Origin: SIG78 sp045635745 | Lineage (GTDB): Bacteria; Verrucomicrobiota; Lentisphaeria; Victivallales; Victivallaceae | NCBI GenBank assembly: GCA_045635745.1 | Contig: JAZTWG010000008.1 | Span: 18,529 to 82,528 of the forward strand | DNA length: 64,000 nucleotides | Direction: 5' to 3' | In this document: piece by piece, positions 53,008-61,217 of the stretch | Position numbering within the stretch: the first letter of the stretch is position 1 | Layout of the letters: each line of letters begins with the position of its first letter | The notes under the pieces: generated by a model | What the model was told of the DNA's origin: nothing | What the model saw: only the letters and a program-made list of their open reading frames with translations | Database searches by the model: none | Position numbers and translations under genes: made by a program

Positions 53008-53036
53008 AATTTAACGCAGTATTGCCCCCTTGTCAA
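53008..53036 (-). promoter_or_regulatory. Predicted promoter of the PstS-like gene
   Basis: On the minus strand: consensus TTGACA (53036-53031), a 17-base spacer and TAAATT (53013-53008), 39 bases before ATG 52968. No obvious Pho box was seen. Confidence 0.6.
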
Positions 53037-53074
53037 GTTTTTAAACAAAAATAGCCTATTGCCAACTAAAGAGT

Positions 53075-53102
53075 TTGCAAAAAACGTATTGGGAACTATA
53101 TT
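53075..53102 (+). promoter_or_regulatory. Predicted promoter of the NuoE/NuoF/GltD-fusion operon
   Basis: TTGCAA (53075-53080), a 16-base spacer and TATATT (53097-53102), 52 bases before ATG 53155; divergent from the PstS-like promoter. Confidence 0.6.
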
Positions 53103-53154
53103 AAGGAATATTTATTTCTTTGAGCTGACAGAGAGAACAAGGAGAGTAAACAAT

Positions 53155-53607
53155 ATGGAAAAAATAAAAGCCTGCCTGCAGGCAATCGCCCCGGAGCCGG
53201 GCAATCTGATCCGCGGTCTGCAAGCGATTCAGACCAGCGAAGGCTATGTATCAGACGATGCAATCAGAATTGCGGCAGAATACTTTCAGGTCGCTGCAGT
53301 GGAAATCGAAGGCGTATTGAGTTTCTATGCCCAATTCAAACGGGTCAAACCCGGCAGATTCACCGTTGCGGTCTGCGATGGCACTGCATGTCATATCAAA
53401 GGCTCGCCGCTTATCATGGAGTGGTTGAGCGATGTGCTCAAGATCCGCCCCGGCGAAACCGATGCCGAAGGTAATTTCACCATCGAAAAAGTCTCTTGTC
53501 TGGGTTGCTGCAGTTTGGCTCCGGTGATGGCGGTCAATGGTACCGTTTATGGCAAACTTGACCGCAAAAAGGTCATCCGAATTCTCAAGGAGTACCAGAA
53601 CAAATGA
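53155..53607 (+). CDS. NuoE/HydC-like [2Fe-2S] subunit (StnA-type)
   Basis: 150 aa thioredoxin-like ferredoxin subunit. ATG 53155 follows AAGGAGAG; the frame runs upstream to 52969 but that part lies in the divergent promoter. The four cluster ligands are visible as CDGTACH (C-x4-C) and CLGCC (C-x3-C), and the N-terminal helical bundle has the GYVSDDAIRIAAEY and VLSFYAQF family phrases. It should pass electrons with the NuoF-like subunit, whose start overlaps its stop as ATGA. In the Stn reading this is StnA; homologues also serve in NADH dehydrogenase and bifurcating hydrogenase. Confidence 0.9.
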   Translation: MEKIKACLQAIAPEPGNLIRGLQAIQTSEGYVSDDAIRIAAEYFQVAAVEIEGVLSFYAQFKRVKPGRFTVAVCDGTACHIKGSPLIMEWLSDVLKIRPGETDAEGNFTIEKVSCLGCCSLAPVMAVNGTVYGKLDRKKVIRILKEYQNK

Positions 53608-55319
53608 TCAACGAAAATATTGCAGAAATCCGTCTGGGCACCGCCAGCTGCGGTATAGCCTCCGGAGCAGAAGCGGTTCTTGAAAAAATGCAGGCCATGG
53701 CCGGCGATTTTGCCATTACTGAAGTCGGCTGTGTGGGCTGCTGTTACGCCGAACCGCTGGCTGAAGTTATCACCAAAGATGGCCAGTCCATCTTCTACGG
53801 CAATTTGACTGCCGACGAAAAATGCCTTGCCAATATCTTTTCCTTGAGCGAAGATGGCCGTTTTATTGAACCTGAAGCCCGCAAAAACAAAACTCTGCCC
53901 AAAGTACTGAAACTGGCCGGACGCATCAATCCGGTAAGTCTCGAAGCATATAAAGCTGTCGGCGGCTACGAAGCATTGACCAAAGCCCAGAATATGGCGC
54001 CCGAAGCGATCGTCAATGCCATCAAGTCTTCCGGGTTGCGCGGCCGTGGGGGCGGCGGTTTCCCGACCGGCATGAAGTGGGGATTTCTGGCGGCTAAAAA
54101 TTCGCCGGAAAAAATCATAATCTGCAATGCTGATGAAGGCGATCCCGGAGCATTCATGGACCGCTCCCTCATGGAAAGCGTGCCACATCAGGTTCTGGAA
54201 GGCATGCTCATTGCCGCGGCCGCCACCGAAGCTACCAAACTTTTCATCTACTGCCGGGCAGAATACCCCATGGCGATCAGAAATTTGAAGATCGCCATTG
54301 AACAGATCAAAGCCAACCGGCTCAATATCGTTCACGGCCGGGAACTGGAAATAATCATCAAAGAAGGCGCCGGAGCATTTGTCTGCGGCGAAGAAACCGC
54401 TTTGATCGCTTCGCTCGAAGGCAAGCGCGGCACCCCCCGTTTCCGCCCGCCCTTCCCGACCGACAGCGGCTACCATGATATGCCCACAATGATCAACAAC
54501 GTGGAAACCTTCGGCAACGTGCCGTGCATTATTGCCGAAGGCGCCGAAGCCTACGCCGCTGTAGGTACCGAAAACAGCAAAGGCACCAAGATCTTTGCTC
54601 TCGCCGGCGACTTGAAATACCCCGGTCTGGTGGAAGTACCTATGGGTATAACTCTGCGCGAAATAGTTTTTGAAATCGGCGGTGCAGATCCCGAGCATGT
54701 TAAAGCCGTACAGACCGGCGGGCCTTCCGGCGGCTGTATACCCGTAGAACTTTTTGACACCCCCGTGGATTACGACAGCTTGCGCAGTCTGGGCGCTATT
54801 ATGGGTTCCGGCGGTATGATCGTTATCGGCAAAAACCGCTGTATGGTGGAAACCGCCCGTTATTTTCTGGACTTCACCCGCCGTGAATCCTGCGGCAAAT
54901 GCACCTTCTGCCGGGTGGGAACCACCCGCATGTTTGAAACGCTGGAACGCATCACTCAGGGCGAAGGCACGCTCGAAGATATTGATTTTCTGGAAACGCT
55001 GGGCAATCAGGTCCGCAAGGGTTCGCTCTGCGGTCTGGGTCAAACCGCCCCCAATCCGGTATTGGCGACTTTGCGTTATTTCAAAAATGAATATCTCGAC
55101 CATGTGGAAAAGAAAACCTGTACAGCGCTGGAATGCAATGCTCTGGTCAAGGTAAAACTCGACCAATCCAAGTGCGTAAAATGCAAACTCTGTATCAAGA
55201 CATGCCCCACCGGAGCGATTTCCGATGGATTTGTTATCGATCCGGAAAAATGCACCCGCTGCAACAGCTGCATAGAAATCTGCCCCAAAAAGGCAATCAG
55301 CCGCTGCCCCAACGAGTAA
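53604..55319 (+). CDS. NuoF/HydB-like NADH-binding flavoprotein with extra ferredoxin domain (StnB-type)
   Basis: 571 aa. An N-terminal thioredoxin-like [2Fe-2S] segment (VGCVGCC), then the NuoF core with SGLRGRGGGGFPTGMKW (FMN/NADH site), CNADEGDPGAFMDR, ETALIASLEG and the [4Fe-4S] motif ESCGKCTFCRVGT, and finally two C-terminal CxxCxxCxxxCP motifs (CVKCKLCIKTCP, CTRCNSCIEICP). This long form is that of bifurcating complexes (HydB, HndC, StnB), not of plain complex I. It should exchange electrons with NAD(H). Start overlaps the preceding gene; the fusion subunit follows after 21 bases. Confidence 0.93.
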   Translation: MINENIAEIRLGTASCGIASGAEAVLEKMQAMAGDFAITEVGCVGCCYAEPLAEVITKDGQSIFYGNLTADEKCLANIFSLSEDGRFIEPEARKNKTLPKVLKLAGRINPVSLEAYKAVGGYEALTKAQNMAPEAIVNAIKSSGLRGRGGGGFPTGMKWGFLAAKNSPEKIIICNADEGDPGAFMDRSLMESVPHQVLEGMLIAAAATEATKLFIYCRAEYPMAIRNLKIAIEQIKANRLNIVHGRELEIIIKEGAGAFVCGEETALIASLEGKRGTPRFRPPFPTDSGYHDMPTMINNVETFGNVPCIIAEGAEAYAAVGTENSKGTKIFALAGDLKYPGLVEVPMGITLREIVFEIGGADPEHVKAVQTGGPSGGCIPVELFDTPVDYDSLRSLGAIMGSGGMIVIGKNRCMVETARYFLDFTRRESCGKCTFCRVGTTRMFETLERITQGEGTLEDIDFLETLGNQVRKGSLCGLGQTAPNPVLATLRYFKNEYLDHVEKKTCTALECNALVKVKLDQSKCVKCKLCIKTCPTGAISDGFVIDPEKCTRCNSCIEICPKKAISRCPNE

Positions 55320-55340
55320 GATTTACAGAAAGTTTACAAT

Positions 55341-57398
55341 ATGAGCAATTCTGCTGAAAATACTTTTGAGTTCATCCTTGACGGCAAAACCGTTCAAGCC
55401 AAGGTTGGCGAAACCGTGCTTGAAGTGGCGCGCCGCGAAGGAATCACCATCCCCAGTTTGTGTTTCAACGGCAAAGTTTCGCACACTACCAGCTGTTTTG
55501 TCTGCGTGGTCAAAGATTGCAAAACCGGAAAATTCCTGCCCTCCTGTGCGGCGCGTCCGGCACCGGGTCAGGAAATCGATGCCTCCGGCGACGAAGTCAA
55601 ATCCATGCGTAAAACCGCTCTGGAACTACTTTTGAGCGAACACTCCGGCGACTGTGAAGCACCCTGCACCATGGCCTGCCCCGCACATGCTGCAGTCGAA
55701 GAATATGTGCGTGCCGGAAAAGAAGGCAACTGGCTTGAAGCGTTGAAAATCATCAAAGAACGCATTCCGCTGCCGATGAGTATCGGGAGAGTCTGCCCGC
55801 GCTTCTGCGAAAAAGAGTGTCGTAAGAATCTTTACGGCAAAGCGGTGTCGATCAACGACTTCAAGCGCTATGCCGCCGACCTTTATTACCGCGAATACGT
55901 TGAAGAGCTGCCGCCGGAAACCGGCAGAAAAGTTGCTATTGTAGGAGCCGGACCGGCCGGTTTGAGCGCGGCATATTTTTTGCGTAGAATGGGTGTTGCG
56001 GTCAAAGTTTTTGATCAGATGCCCGAAGCCGGCGGCATGATCCGCTACGGCATACCCGAATACCGTCTGCCCAAACGCGATGTACTGGATGTGGAACTTG
56101 CCCACTTCAAAAAACTGGGTGTAGAATTTGAATTCAACGCCAAACTGGGCGAAAATCTTGATCTTGAAATGCTGAAAAAAGAGTTTGATGCCGTGGGTAT
56201 CGCCGTCGGTTGCTGGCAGTCGTCGGGCATCCGTTGCGAAGGCGAAGAACTTGCCTCAGCCGGTATCGACTTTTTGCGCGAAAATATCCTGAAAGATTGC
56301 AAAGCCGCCAATCCCGGCAAAACCATCGTTATCGGCGGCGGCAATACTGCCATGGACTGCGTGCGGACAGCGGTGCGGCTGGGCGCGGAAGAAGTCAGCT
56401 GCTTCTACCGCCGTACAGAAAACGAAATGCCTGCCGAAAAAATTGAGATCCACGAAGCCAAAGAAGAAGGCGTCAAATTCGAATTTCTGGTTGCGCCGGT
56501 TAAACTGCGTAAAGAAAACGGCAAACTTATTCTGACCTGTCAGCGCATGATGCTGGGAGAGCCGGATGCATCCGGCCGCCGCCGTCCGGTGCCGCAGCCG
56601 GGCAGTGAGTTCGATACCGTTGCCGATACAGTTATCGCGGCAGTTGGTCAGAGCACAGTAATGCCCGCCGGAGTCAAAGTCAATAAATATGGCTATGCTG
56701 AAGTTGCTTCCGGCAATCAGGTGGAAGCTAATGTATTCAGCGCCGGCGATTGCGTTTCCGGAGCCGCCACGGTGGTCGAAGCGGTTGCCGGCGGCCGGAT
56801 AATGGCACTCGGCATGCAGGCTATGTTTGAAGGCAGAGAATTTGCTGAAGATTACAAGATCAACGTCTCGCGCGGCGCCTGGCGCAGCATGAGTACTGAT
56901 GATGTGGTAAAAATCAACGAAGCGGTTTCCGAAGCCGAACGCGCTGCTCTCCCGCTGATAAGTCTGGAAGAACGCAAAACCACGTTCAAAGAAGTTGCCG
57001 GCACCATGAGTGCAGAAGTTCTGCAGGCTGAAGGCAAACGCTGTATCGAATGCTCGTGTACCGATAAACACGATTGCCGGTTGAAAAAGAGCGCCGAACT
57101 TTGCGGTGCCTGCCCCACGGCGATCTGCGGCAGCAAAAATGCCAAACGTATCGATACCAGACACCCGGAAATACTGCAGGATACCGGCAAATGCATCAAG
57201 TGCGGTATTTGCGTAAAGACCTGTAAAGAGATCATCGGCAAAACGCTGTTGAGCGCCCAGAGTCGCGGATTCCTGACCACGATCGGCACAGCATTCAACG
57301 CCGGGTTACCGGTCAGTTGCGCCGAATGCGGCGAGTGCATCAATGCCTGTCCAACCGGAGCGCTGGACTGGAAAGATAAAAATCGCCGTAAGAAATAG
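55341..57398 (+). CDS. Fusion of NuoG/HydA-type [2Fe-2S] N-domain with GltD/NfnB-like NADPH-FAD oxidoreductase and ferredoxin tail (StnC-type)
   Basis: 685 aa. Residues 1-95: [2Fe-2S] ferredoxin domain (SCFVCVVKDCKTGKFLPSC). Residues 100-185: GltD-type [4Fe-4S] helical domain (CEAPCTMACPAHAAVEEYV, GRVCPRFCEKEC). Residues 190-500: two Rossmann folds with GAGPAGLSAAYFLRRMG for FAD and GGGNTAMDCVRTAVRLG for NADPH, plus SAGDCVSGAATVVEAVAGG. Residues 560-680: a Cys-rich segment and two further [4Fe-4S] motifs (CIKCGICVKTC, CAECGECINACP). No hydrogenase H-cluster motifs are present. With the two preceding genes this matches the Sporomusa-type Nfn plan. A strong terminator follows. Confidence 0.88.
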   Translation: MSNSAENTFEFILDGKTVQAKVGETVLEVARREGITIPSLCFNGKVSHTTSCFVCVVKDCKTGKFLPSCAARPAPGQEIDASGDEVKSMRKTALELLLSEHSGDCEAPCTMACPAHAAVEEYVRAGKEGNWLEALKIIKERIPLPMSIGRVCPRFCEKECRKNLYGKAVSINDFKRYAADLYYREYVEELPPETGRKVAIVGAGPAGLSAAYFLRRMGVAVKVFDQMPEAGGMIRYGIPEYRLPKRDVLDVELAHFKKLGVEFEFNAKLGENLDLEMLKKEFDAVGIAVGCWQSSGIRCEGEELASAGIDFLRENILKDCKAANPGKTIVIGGGNTAMDCVRTAVRLGAEEVSCFYRRTENEMPAEKIEIHEAKEEGVKFEFLVAPVKLRKENGKLILTCQRMMLGEPDASGRRRPVPQPGSEFDTVADTVIAAVGQSTVMPAGVKVNKYGYAEVASGNQVEANVFSAGDCVSGAATVVEAVAGGRIMALGMQAMFEGREFAEDYKINVSRGAWRSMSTDDVVKINEAVSEAERAALPLISLEERKTTFKEVAGTMSAEVLQAEGKRCIECSCTDKHDCRLKKSAELCGACPTAICGSKNAKRIDTRHPEILQDTGKCIKCGICVKTCKEIIGKTLLSAQSRGFLTTIGTAFNAGLPVSCAECGECINACPTGALDWKDKNRRKK

Positions 57399-57415
57399 CC
57401 GGAGAAAAACAATAC

Positions 57416-57465
57416 GGGGGTGCTGCAAAACGGGCTCTGAGTTTTTTGCACTACCCCCTTTTTTT
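57416..57465 (+). terminator. Rho-independent terminator after the transhydrogenase-like operon
   Basis: GGGGGTGCTGCAAAA (57416-57430) pairs with TTTTGCACTACCCCC (57444-57458) apart from a small internal mismatch, followed by seven T. The uup promoter begins inside the T-run. Confidence 0.88.
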
Positions 57466-57492
57466 GCAAAAGTATGGGTTTGGCAGTATATT
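57464..57492 (+). promoter_or_regulatory. Predicted promoter of uup
   Basis: TTGCAA (57464-57469), a 17-base spacer and TATATT (57487-57492), 38 bases before ATG 57531. Confidence 0.65.
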
Positions 57493-57530
57493 ACTCTGCT
57501 TTAACTTAATATTACGGAATCTACATAATT

Positions 57531-59405
57531 ATGGCAGAACAAGTTATCTGGTCGGCCAAAGCAATGGATTTTTCTATCGGCACCCAGAATATTTTTAACG
57601 GAGCGGAATTTTCCATTGCCGAAGGCGAAAAAGTCGCACTGGTCGGGCGCAACGGTTGCGGCAAATCCACACTTTTGAGCGTGATAAAAGGCGATTTATT
57701 GCTGCACGATGCCGAGATAAATAAGATGCGTAATCTGCGTATTGCCTCGCTGGATCAGGATTTCACCCTGCCGGAAGAACTTACAGTACGCCAATGCGTG
57801 GAAAGCGGTCAGGAGTTTATCCACAATCTGCTGGACGAATACGCCAACAGCAATACCACCCAATCCCGCCATGAAGAGCTGGAGCATTATCTGAATTTGC
57901 ACGAAGCGTGGCATCCGGAAGTTCTGCTGGCAGAAGTAATGGATAAACTTCAGCTCAAATTTCCGGAAAAAACCATCGCGGCACTCTCCGGTGGTGAAAA
58001 ACGGCGCGTATCGCTGGCCCGGGCGATAGTTTCGCAGCCGGACTTGCTTTTGCTGGACGAACCAACCAACCATCTTGATATTGAAACGGTCAAATGGATC
58101 GAAGATTTTCTGGCCGCCTATAACGGCACGACCTTACTGGTAACCCACGACCGTTTTTTCCTTGACCGGGTGGCTAACCGTATTGTGGAACTTGATCATG
58201 GCAAATTTTACAGTGTCGAGGGGTCCTACGCCGATTTTCTGGCATACAAAGCCGAGCGCGAAGCCAACGAAGATGCATTGGAAGCCAAGCGCAAACATTT
58301 TCTGCGGTCGGAAATCGAATGGGTCCGCCGTTCGCCCAAGGCACGTCTTCGCCGTAATCTGGGGAGATTGCGCCGTTATAACGAGATCGCCGCACAGTCC
58401 GGCCCGGAACGTACCGGCGAAGTAGAACTGGTGATCCCGCCGGGGGCGCGGCTGGGGAATATGTGTCTGGAATTGAAAGATATATCCAAAACGCTGGGCG
58501 GAAAAACGCTTTTTGAGCCGTTCAGTCTGGAAATAACACCCGGCAGAAAGATCGGCATCGTCGGAGCCAACGGCTGCGGCAAAACCACACTGCTGCGGGT
58601 GATAACCGGTGCGCTGGCACCGGACAGCGGCTCAATAAAAATGGCGCCGCAGGTGGAGTTCAACTATGTGGATCAGAACCGCATGGCGCTCAATGAAGAA
58701 CATACTGTATACGAAGAAGTTGCCGAAGGGCGTGACACGATCAGGTTCGGGGGGGCCAGTCTGACTGTCCGGAGTTATCTGAGAAGATTTCTCTTTGAAG
58801 ATGACCGGATCAACACACATATAAAGTACCTTTCAGGCGGCGAAAAAGCCCGTATCATGCTGGCAAAAATACTCAAACGCGGAGGAAATTTTCTGATCCT
58901 CGACGAGCCGACCAACGATCTGGATCTTTCGACATTGCGTTTGCTCGAAGAAGCGCTGGCTGAATACGACGGCACCATATTGCTTGTAAGCCACGACCGC
59001 TATTTTCTGAACCGGATTTGCGATGGCATCATCGGCATGGACGGCTCCGGCAAGATATTCTACACTCCCGGTGATTACGATTATTATTTGCAGAAGCGCC
59101 CTGCTCCGACAGCAGAAAATAAAAAAGTTGCCGAAAAAACCGCCGAACCGGTAAAAGTAGAAGCGCCGGTAAAAGAAAAACCCAAAAAGCTCTCGTTCAA
59201 AGAACAGACCGAGTTCAAAAAACTCGAAGAAGATATGCCCAAGCTGGAAGAACGCATAGCCGAAATCGAAGCAATGTTTCAGGATGCGGATTTTTTCAAT
59301 AAATACGGTTCGCAAACCAACGAGCTAAATACCGAACTCGAAAGTCTGAAAAAAGCGCTCGATGCAGCCGCCGAACGCTGGCTGGAACTCGCTGAAAGAG
59401 CCTGA
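57531..59405 (+). CDS. uup: ABC-F family ATPase, Uup type
   Basis: 624 aa soluble protein with two nucleotide-binding domains: Walker A GRNGCGKST and GANGCGKTT, signatures LSGGEKRR and LSGGEKAR, Walker B LLLLDEPTNHLD and FLILDEPTNDLD, no membrane part. The linker has the RRSPKARLRRNLGRLRR arginine-rich P-site-tRNA-interaction region. The C-terminal KKLSFKEQTEFKKLEEDMPKL coiled coil is the Uup DNA-binding domain, which sets it apart from EttA. ABC-F proteins act on ribosomes; Uup also affects transposon excision. The GH43-like gene starts 24 bases later. Confidence 0.92.
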   Translation: MAEQVIWSAKAMDFSIGTQNIFNGAEFSIAEGEKVALVGRNGCGKSTLLSVIKGDLLLHDAEINKMRNLRIASLDQDFTLPEELTVRQCVESGQEFIHNLLDEYANSNTTQSRHEELEHYLNLHEAWHPEVLLAEVMDKLQLKFPEKTIAALSGGEKRRVSLARAIVSQPDLLLLDEPTNHLDIETVKWIEDFLAAYNGTTLLVTHDRFFLDRVANRIVELDHGKFYSVEGSYADFLAYKAEREANEDALEAKRKHFLRSEIEWVRRSPKARLRRNLGRLRRYNEIAAQSGPERTGEVELVIPPGARLGNMCLELKDISKTLGGKTLFEPFSLEITPGRKIGIVGANGCGKTTLLRVITGALAPDSGSIKMAPQVEFNYVDQNRMALNEEHTVYEEVAEGRDTIRFGGASLTVRSYLRRFLFEDDRINTHIKYLSGGEKARIMLAKILKRGGNFLILDEPTNDLDLSTLRLLEEALAEYDGTILLVSHDRYFLNRICDGIIGMDGSGKIFYTPGDYDYYLQKRPAPTAENKKVAEKTAEPVKVEAPVKEKPKKLSFKEQTEFKKLEEDMPKLEERIAEIEAMFQDADFFNKYGSQTNELNTELESLKKALDAAAERWLELAERA

Positions 59406-59429
59406 AATTTTTACGCAAAGGAGAAAATC

Positions 59430-60884
59430 ATGAAGAATAGCACGGTGCAGCTTCCGGAAGATTCCTGGTGTAATCCGCTGGTGTTGGAAAATTATCCGAT
59501 TGGCTTTCTGGCTCCCGGCAGAAGAACATTATCACCGAAAGCCGTCATGGATTATTCCGGTCCACCGCGCGATTTCCGCGAAATGGCCGACCCGGAAGTG
59601 CTTTACGATAACGGCAAGTGGTATATGTTCCCCTCGGTGGGCGAAGTTTATGTTTCTGAAGATCTGGCCCATTGGCAATATCATAAGCTCCAGTTTACCA
59701 ATGGCGAAAAACTCGGTTACGCTCCCACCATCACCAAGTGCAAAGGCAAATATCTTTTGAGCAGCAGCTGGCCTTTTGCCGGCAAAGCCGAAATTCTGGC
59801 AGCCGATTCGCCGCTGGGGCCTTACAGTTCGTTAGGCACACCGGTGGATGGCGACAATATTCCACTCGGTCCGGAATGGCTCGACCCGATGCTTTTTACT
59901 GATGAAGATGATCGTTTGTACGCATATTGGTACTACGGCGGTACCGGCGAAGGTATTTTTGCCATAGAACTTGACTCCGATAATCCCGTGCAGGGCATCG
60001 GCAAGCCGGTAAAAGTACTGGGTTTCACGCCGGAAAATATTTTTGAGCGATACGGGGATTTCAACGAACACCCGGATATGGCGTGGATCGAAGGCGAATC
60101 CATGTTCAAGCACAATAACGAATACTATTTTCAATATGCTGCGTGCGGTACACAATTCCGGGCGTATACTGTAGGCGTGGCGCGCGGAAAATCTCCTCTT
60201 GGACCATTTACCAAACAGACAACTCCGGTGGCAAGAGAAAAATATGGCAGAGTTTGCGGTACCGGTCACGGCTGCTGGTGCCAAGGTCCGGACAATACAG
60301 TCTGGCAGTTTTACACCGCCCTCACCCGCCGCATACACATGTTTGAGCGGCGCATAGGCATGGATAAAGTAGAGTTTGATCAAGCGGGCAATGCTCATGT
60401 AAAAATCACCTCCACCCCGCAATCAGTAAGCGCCGGAGATCTTGATTTACTGCCGGTTTCGGTCTTAAAAAAGGCACAGGCCTCCAGCAGTTACGGCTGC
60501 TGCTACGCGAATTTTGCCTTTGACGACTGTACGCACACCTGGTGGATGCCGGAATTCAACGACCAGGCTCCGTGGATAGAAGTAAATCTGCAACAGGAAT
60601 TTGATATTCAAGCATTTCAGGTGATCTGGGCAGAAGAAGGCGTGGATTTGAAAAATCAAATACTGCCGGAGCCGGCAAGATACAAGCTGGAATTTTTCAG
60701 CGGCAACGACGATAAAACTCCGGTTGCGGTCTGGGATTACAGTCAAAACGACAAAGATCTGCTGATCGATTTCCGAATCAACACAGTTGTGCGTGCTCAA
60801 TATATAAAATTAAGCTTTGCCGTTCCGGAAAATCCCGCGCTGCACCGCGGAGTAAATAACTTTACGCTGTTCGGCAAAAAATAA
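59430..60884 (+). CDS. GH43-like five-bladed beta-propeller glycosidase with C-terminal discoidin (F5/8-type) domain
   Basis: 484 aa without a signal peptide. The propeller (about 1-330) has MADPEVLYDNGKWYMF for the base Asp, EWLDPMLFTDEDDRLY for the second Asp and an HPDMAWIEGESMF segment that may carry the acid Glu, the GH43 three-carboxylate pattern. Residues 345-484 form a discoidin/CBM32-like domain (APWIEVNLQQEFDIQAFQVIW, AQYIKLSF). Alpha-arabinofuranosidase or beta-xylosidase activity is common but not assignable here. AAAGGAGAAAATC precedes the ATG. Probably co-transcribed with uup and the two following genes. Confidence 0.8.
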   Translation: MKNSTVQLPEDSWCNPLVLENYPIGFLAPGRRTLSPKAVMDYSGPPRDFREMADPEVLYDNGKWYMFPSVGEVYVSEDLAHWQYHKLQFTNGEKLGYAPTITKCKGKYLLSSSWPFAGKAEILAADSPLGPYSSLGTPVDGDNIPLGPEWLDPMLFTDEDDRLYAYWYYGGTGEGIFAIELDSDNPVQGIGKPVKVLGFTPENIFERYGDFNEHPDMAWIEGESMFKHNNEYYFQYAACGTQFRAYTVGVARGKSPLGPFTKQTTPVAREKYGRVCGTGHGCWCQGPDNTVWQFYTALTRRIHMFERRIGMDKVEFDQAGNAHVKITSTPQSVSAGDLDLLPVSVLKKAQASSSYGCCYANFAFDDCTHTWWMPEFNDQAPWIEVNLQQEFDIQAFQVIWAEEGVDLKNQILPEPARYKLEFFSGNDDKTPVAVWDYSQNDKDLLIDFRINTVVRAQYIKLSFAVPENPALHRGVNNFTLFGKK

Positions 60885-60899
60885 AATAAAGGACAACAA

Positions 60900-61217
60900 A
60901 TGAATAAAGCATACGAACTTTTTACCGCCATACCCAAACTGCACAACTGCGCTCAAGCCGTTGCCGATGGCGCGGGCAATAAAGCATTAGCATTCGAAAT
61001 GGCTTCGTGCGGCGGTGGCAAAGCTCCGCAGGGCCGCTGCGGAGCACTTCATGCGGCATTGTGCCTGACCGACCCGGCAAAACATGATGCTTTGATCGCA
61101 GAATTTGTAAAAGCCGCCGGGGCGGAAACCTGCCGCGAAATCAAGGGGGCGGCAAAACCGTATCCCTGTGCAGAGTGTGTAAAAACAGCAGCTGAACTCG
61201 CAGAAAAATACCATTGA
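60900..61217 (+). CDS. C_GCAxxG_C_C family protein (putative redox-active)
   Basis: 105 aa with five conserved-type cysteines: HNCAQAV, MASCGGGKAPQGRCGALHAALC, and a C-terminal pair in PYPCAECV. This is the pattern of the C_GCAxxG_C_C family, whose members are thought to bind a cluster or act in redox, without a proven role. It begins 15 bases after the GH43-like stop (AAAGGACAAC before the ATG) and overlaps the next gene by 4 bases. Confidence 0.8.
   Translation: MNKAYELFTAIPKLHNCAQAVADGAGNKALAFEMASCGGGKAPQGRCGALHAALCLTDPAKHDALIAEFVKAAGAETCREIKGAAKPYPCAECVKTAAELAEKYH

Noticed and set aside
53547..55166. 539-codon open frame on the minus strand
   Set aside because: It lies antisense to the NuoF-like gene, has no ribosome site and an implausible composition; it is a shadow of biased codon use.
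53155..57398. Bifurcating [FeFe]-hydrogenase HydABC
   Set aside because: The fused subunit lacks the H-cluster motifs and instead has a GltD-like FAD/NADPH module.
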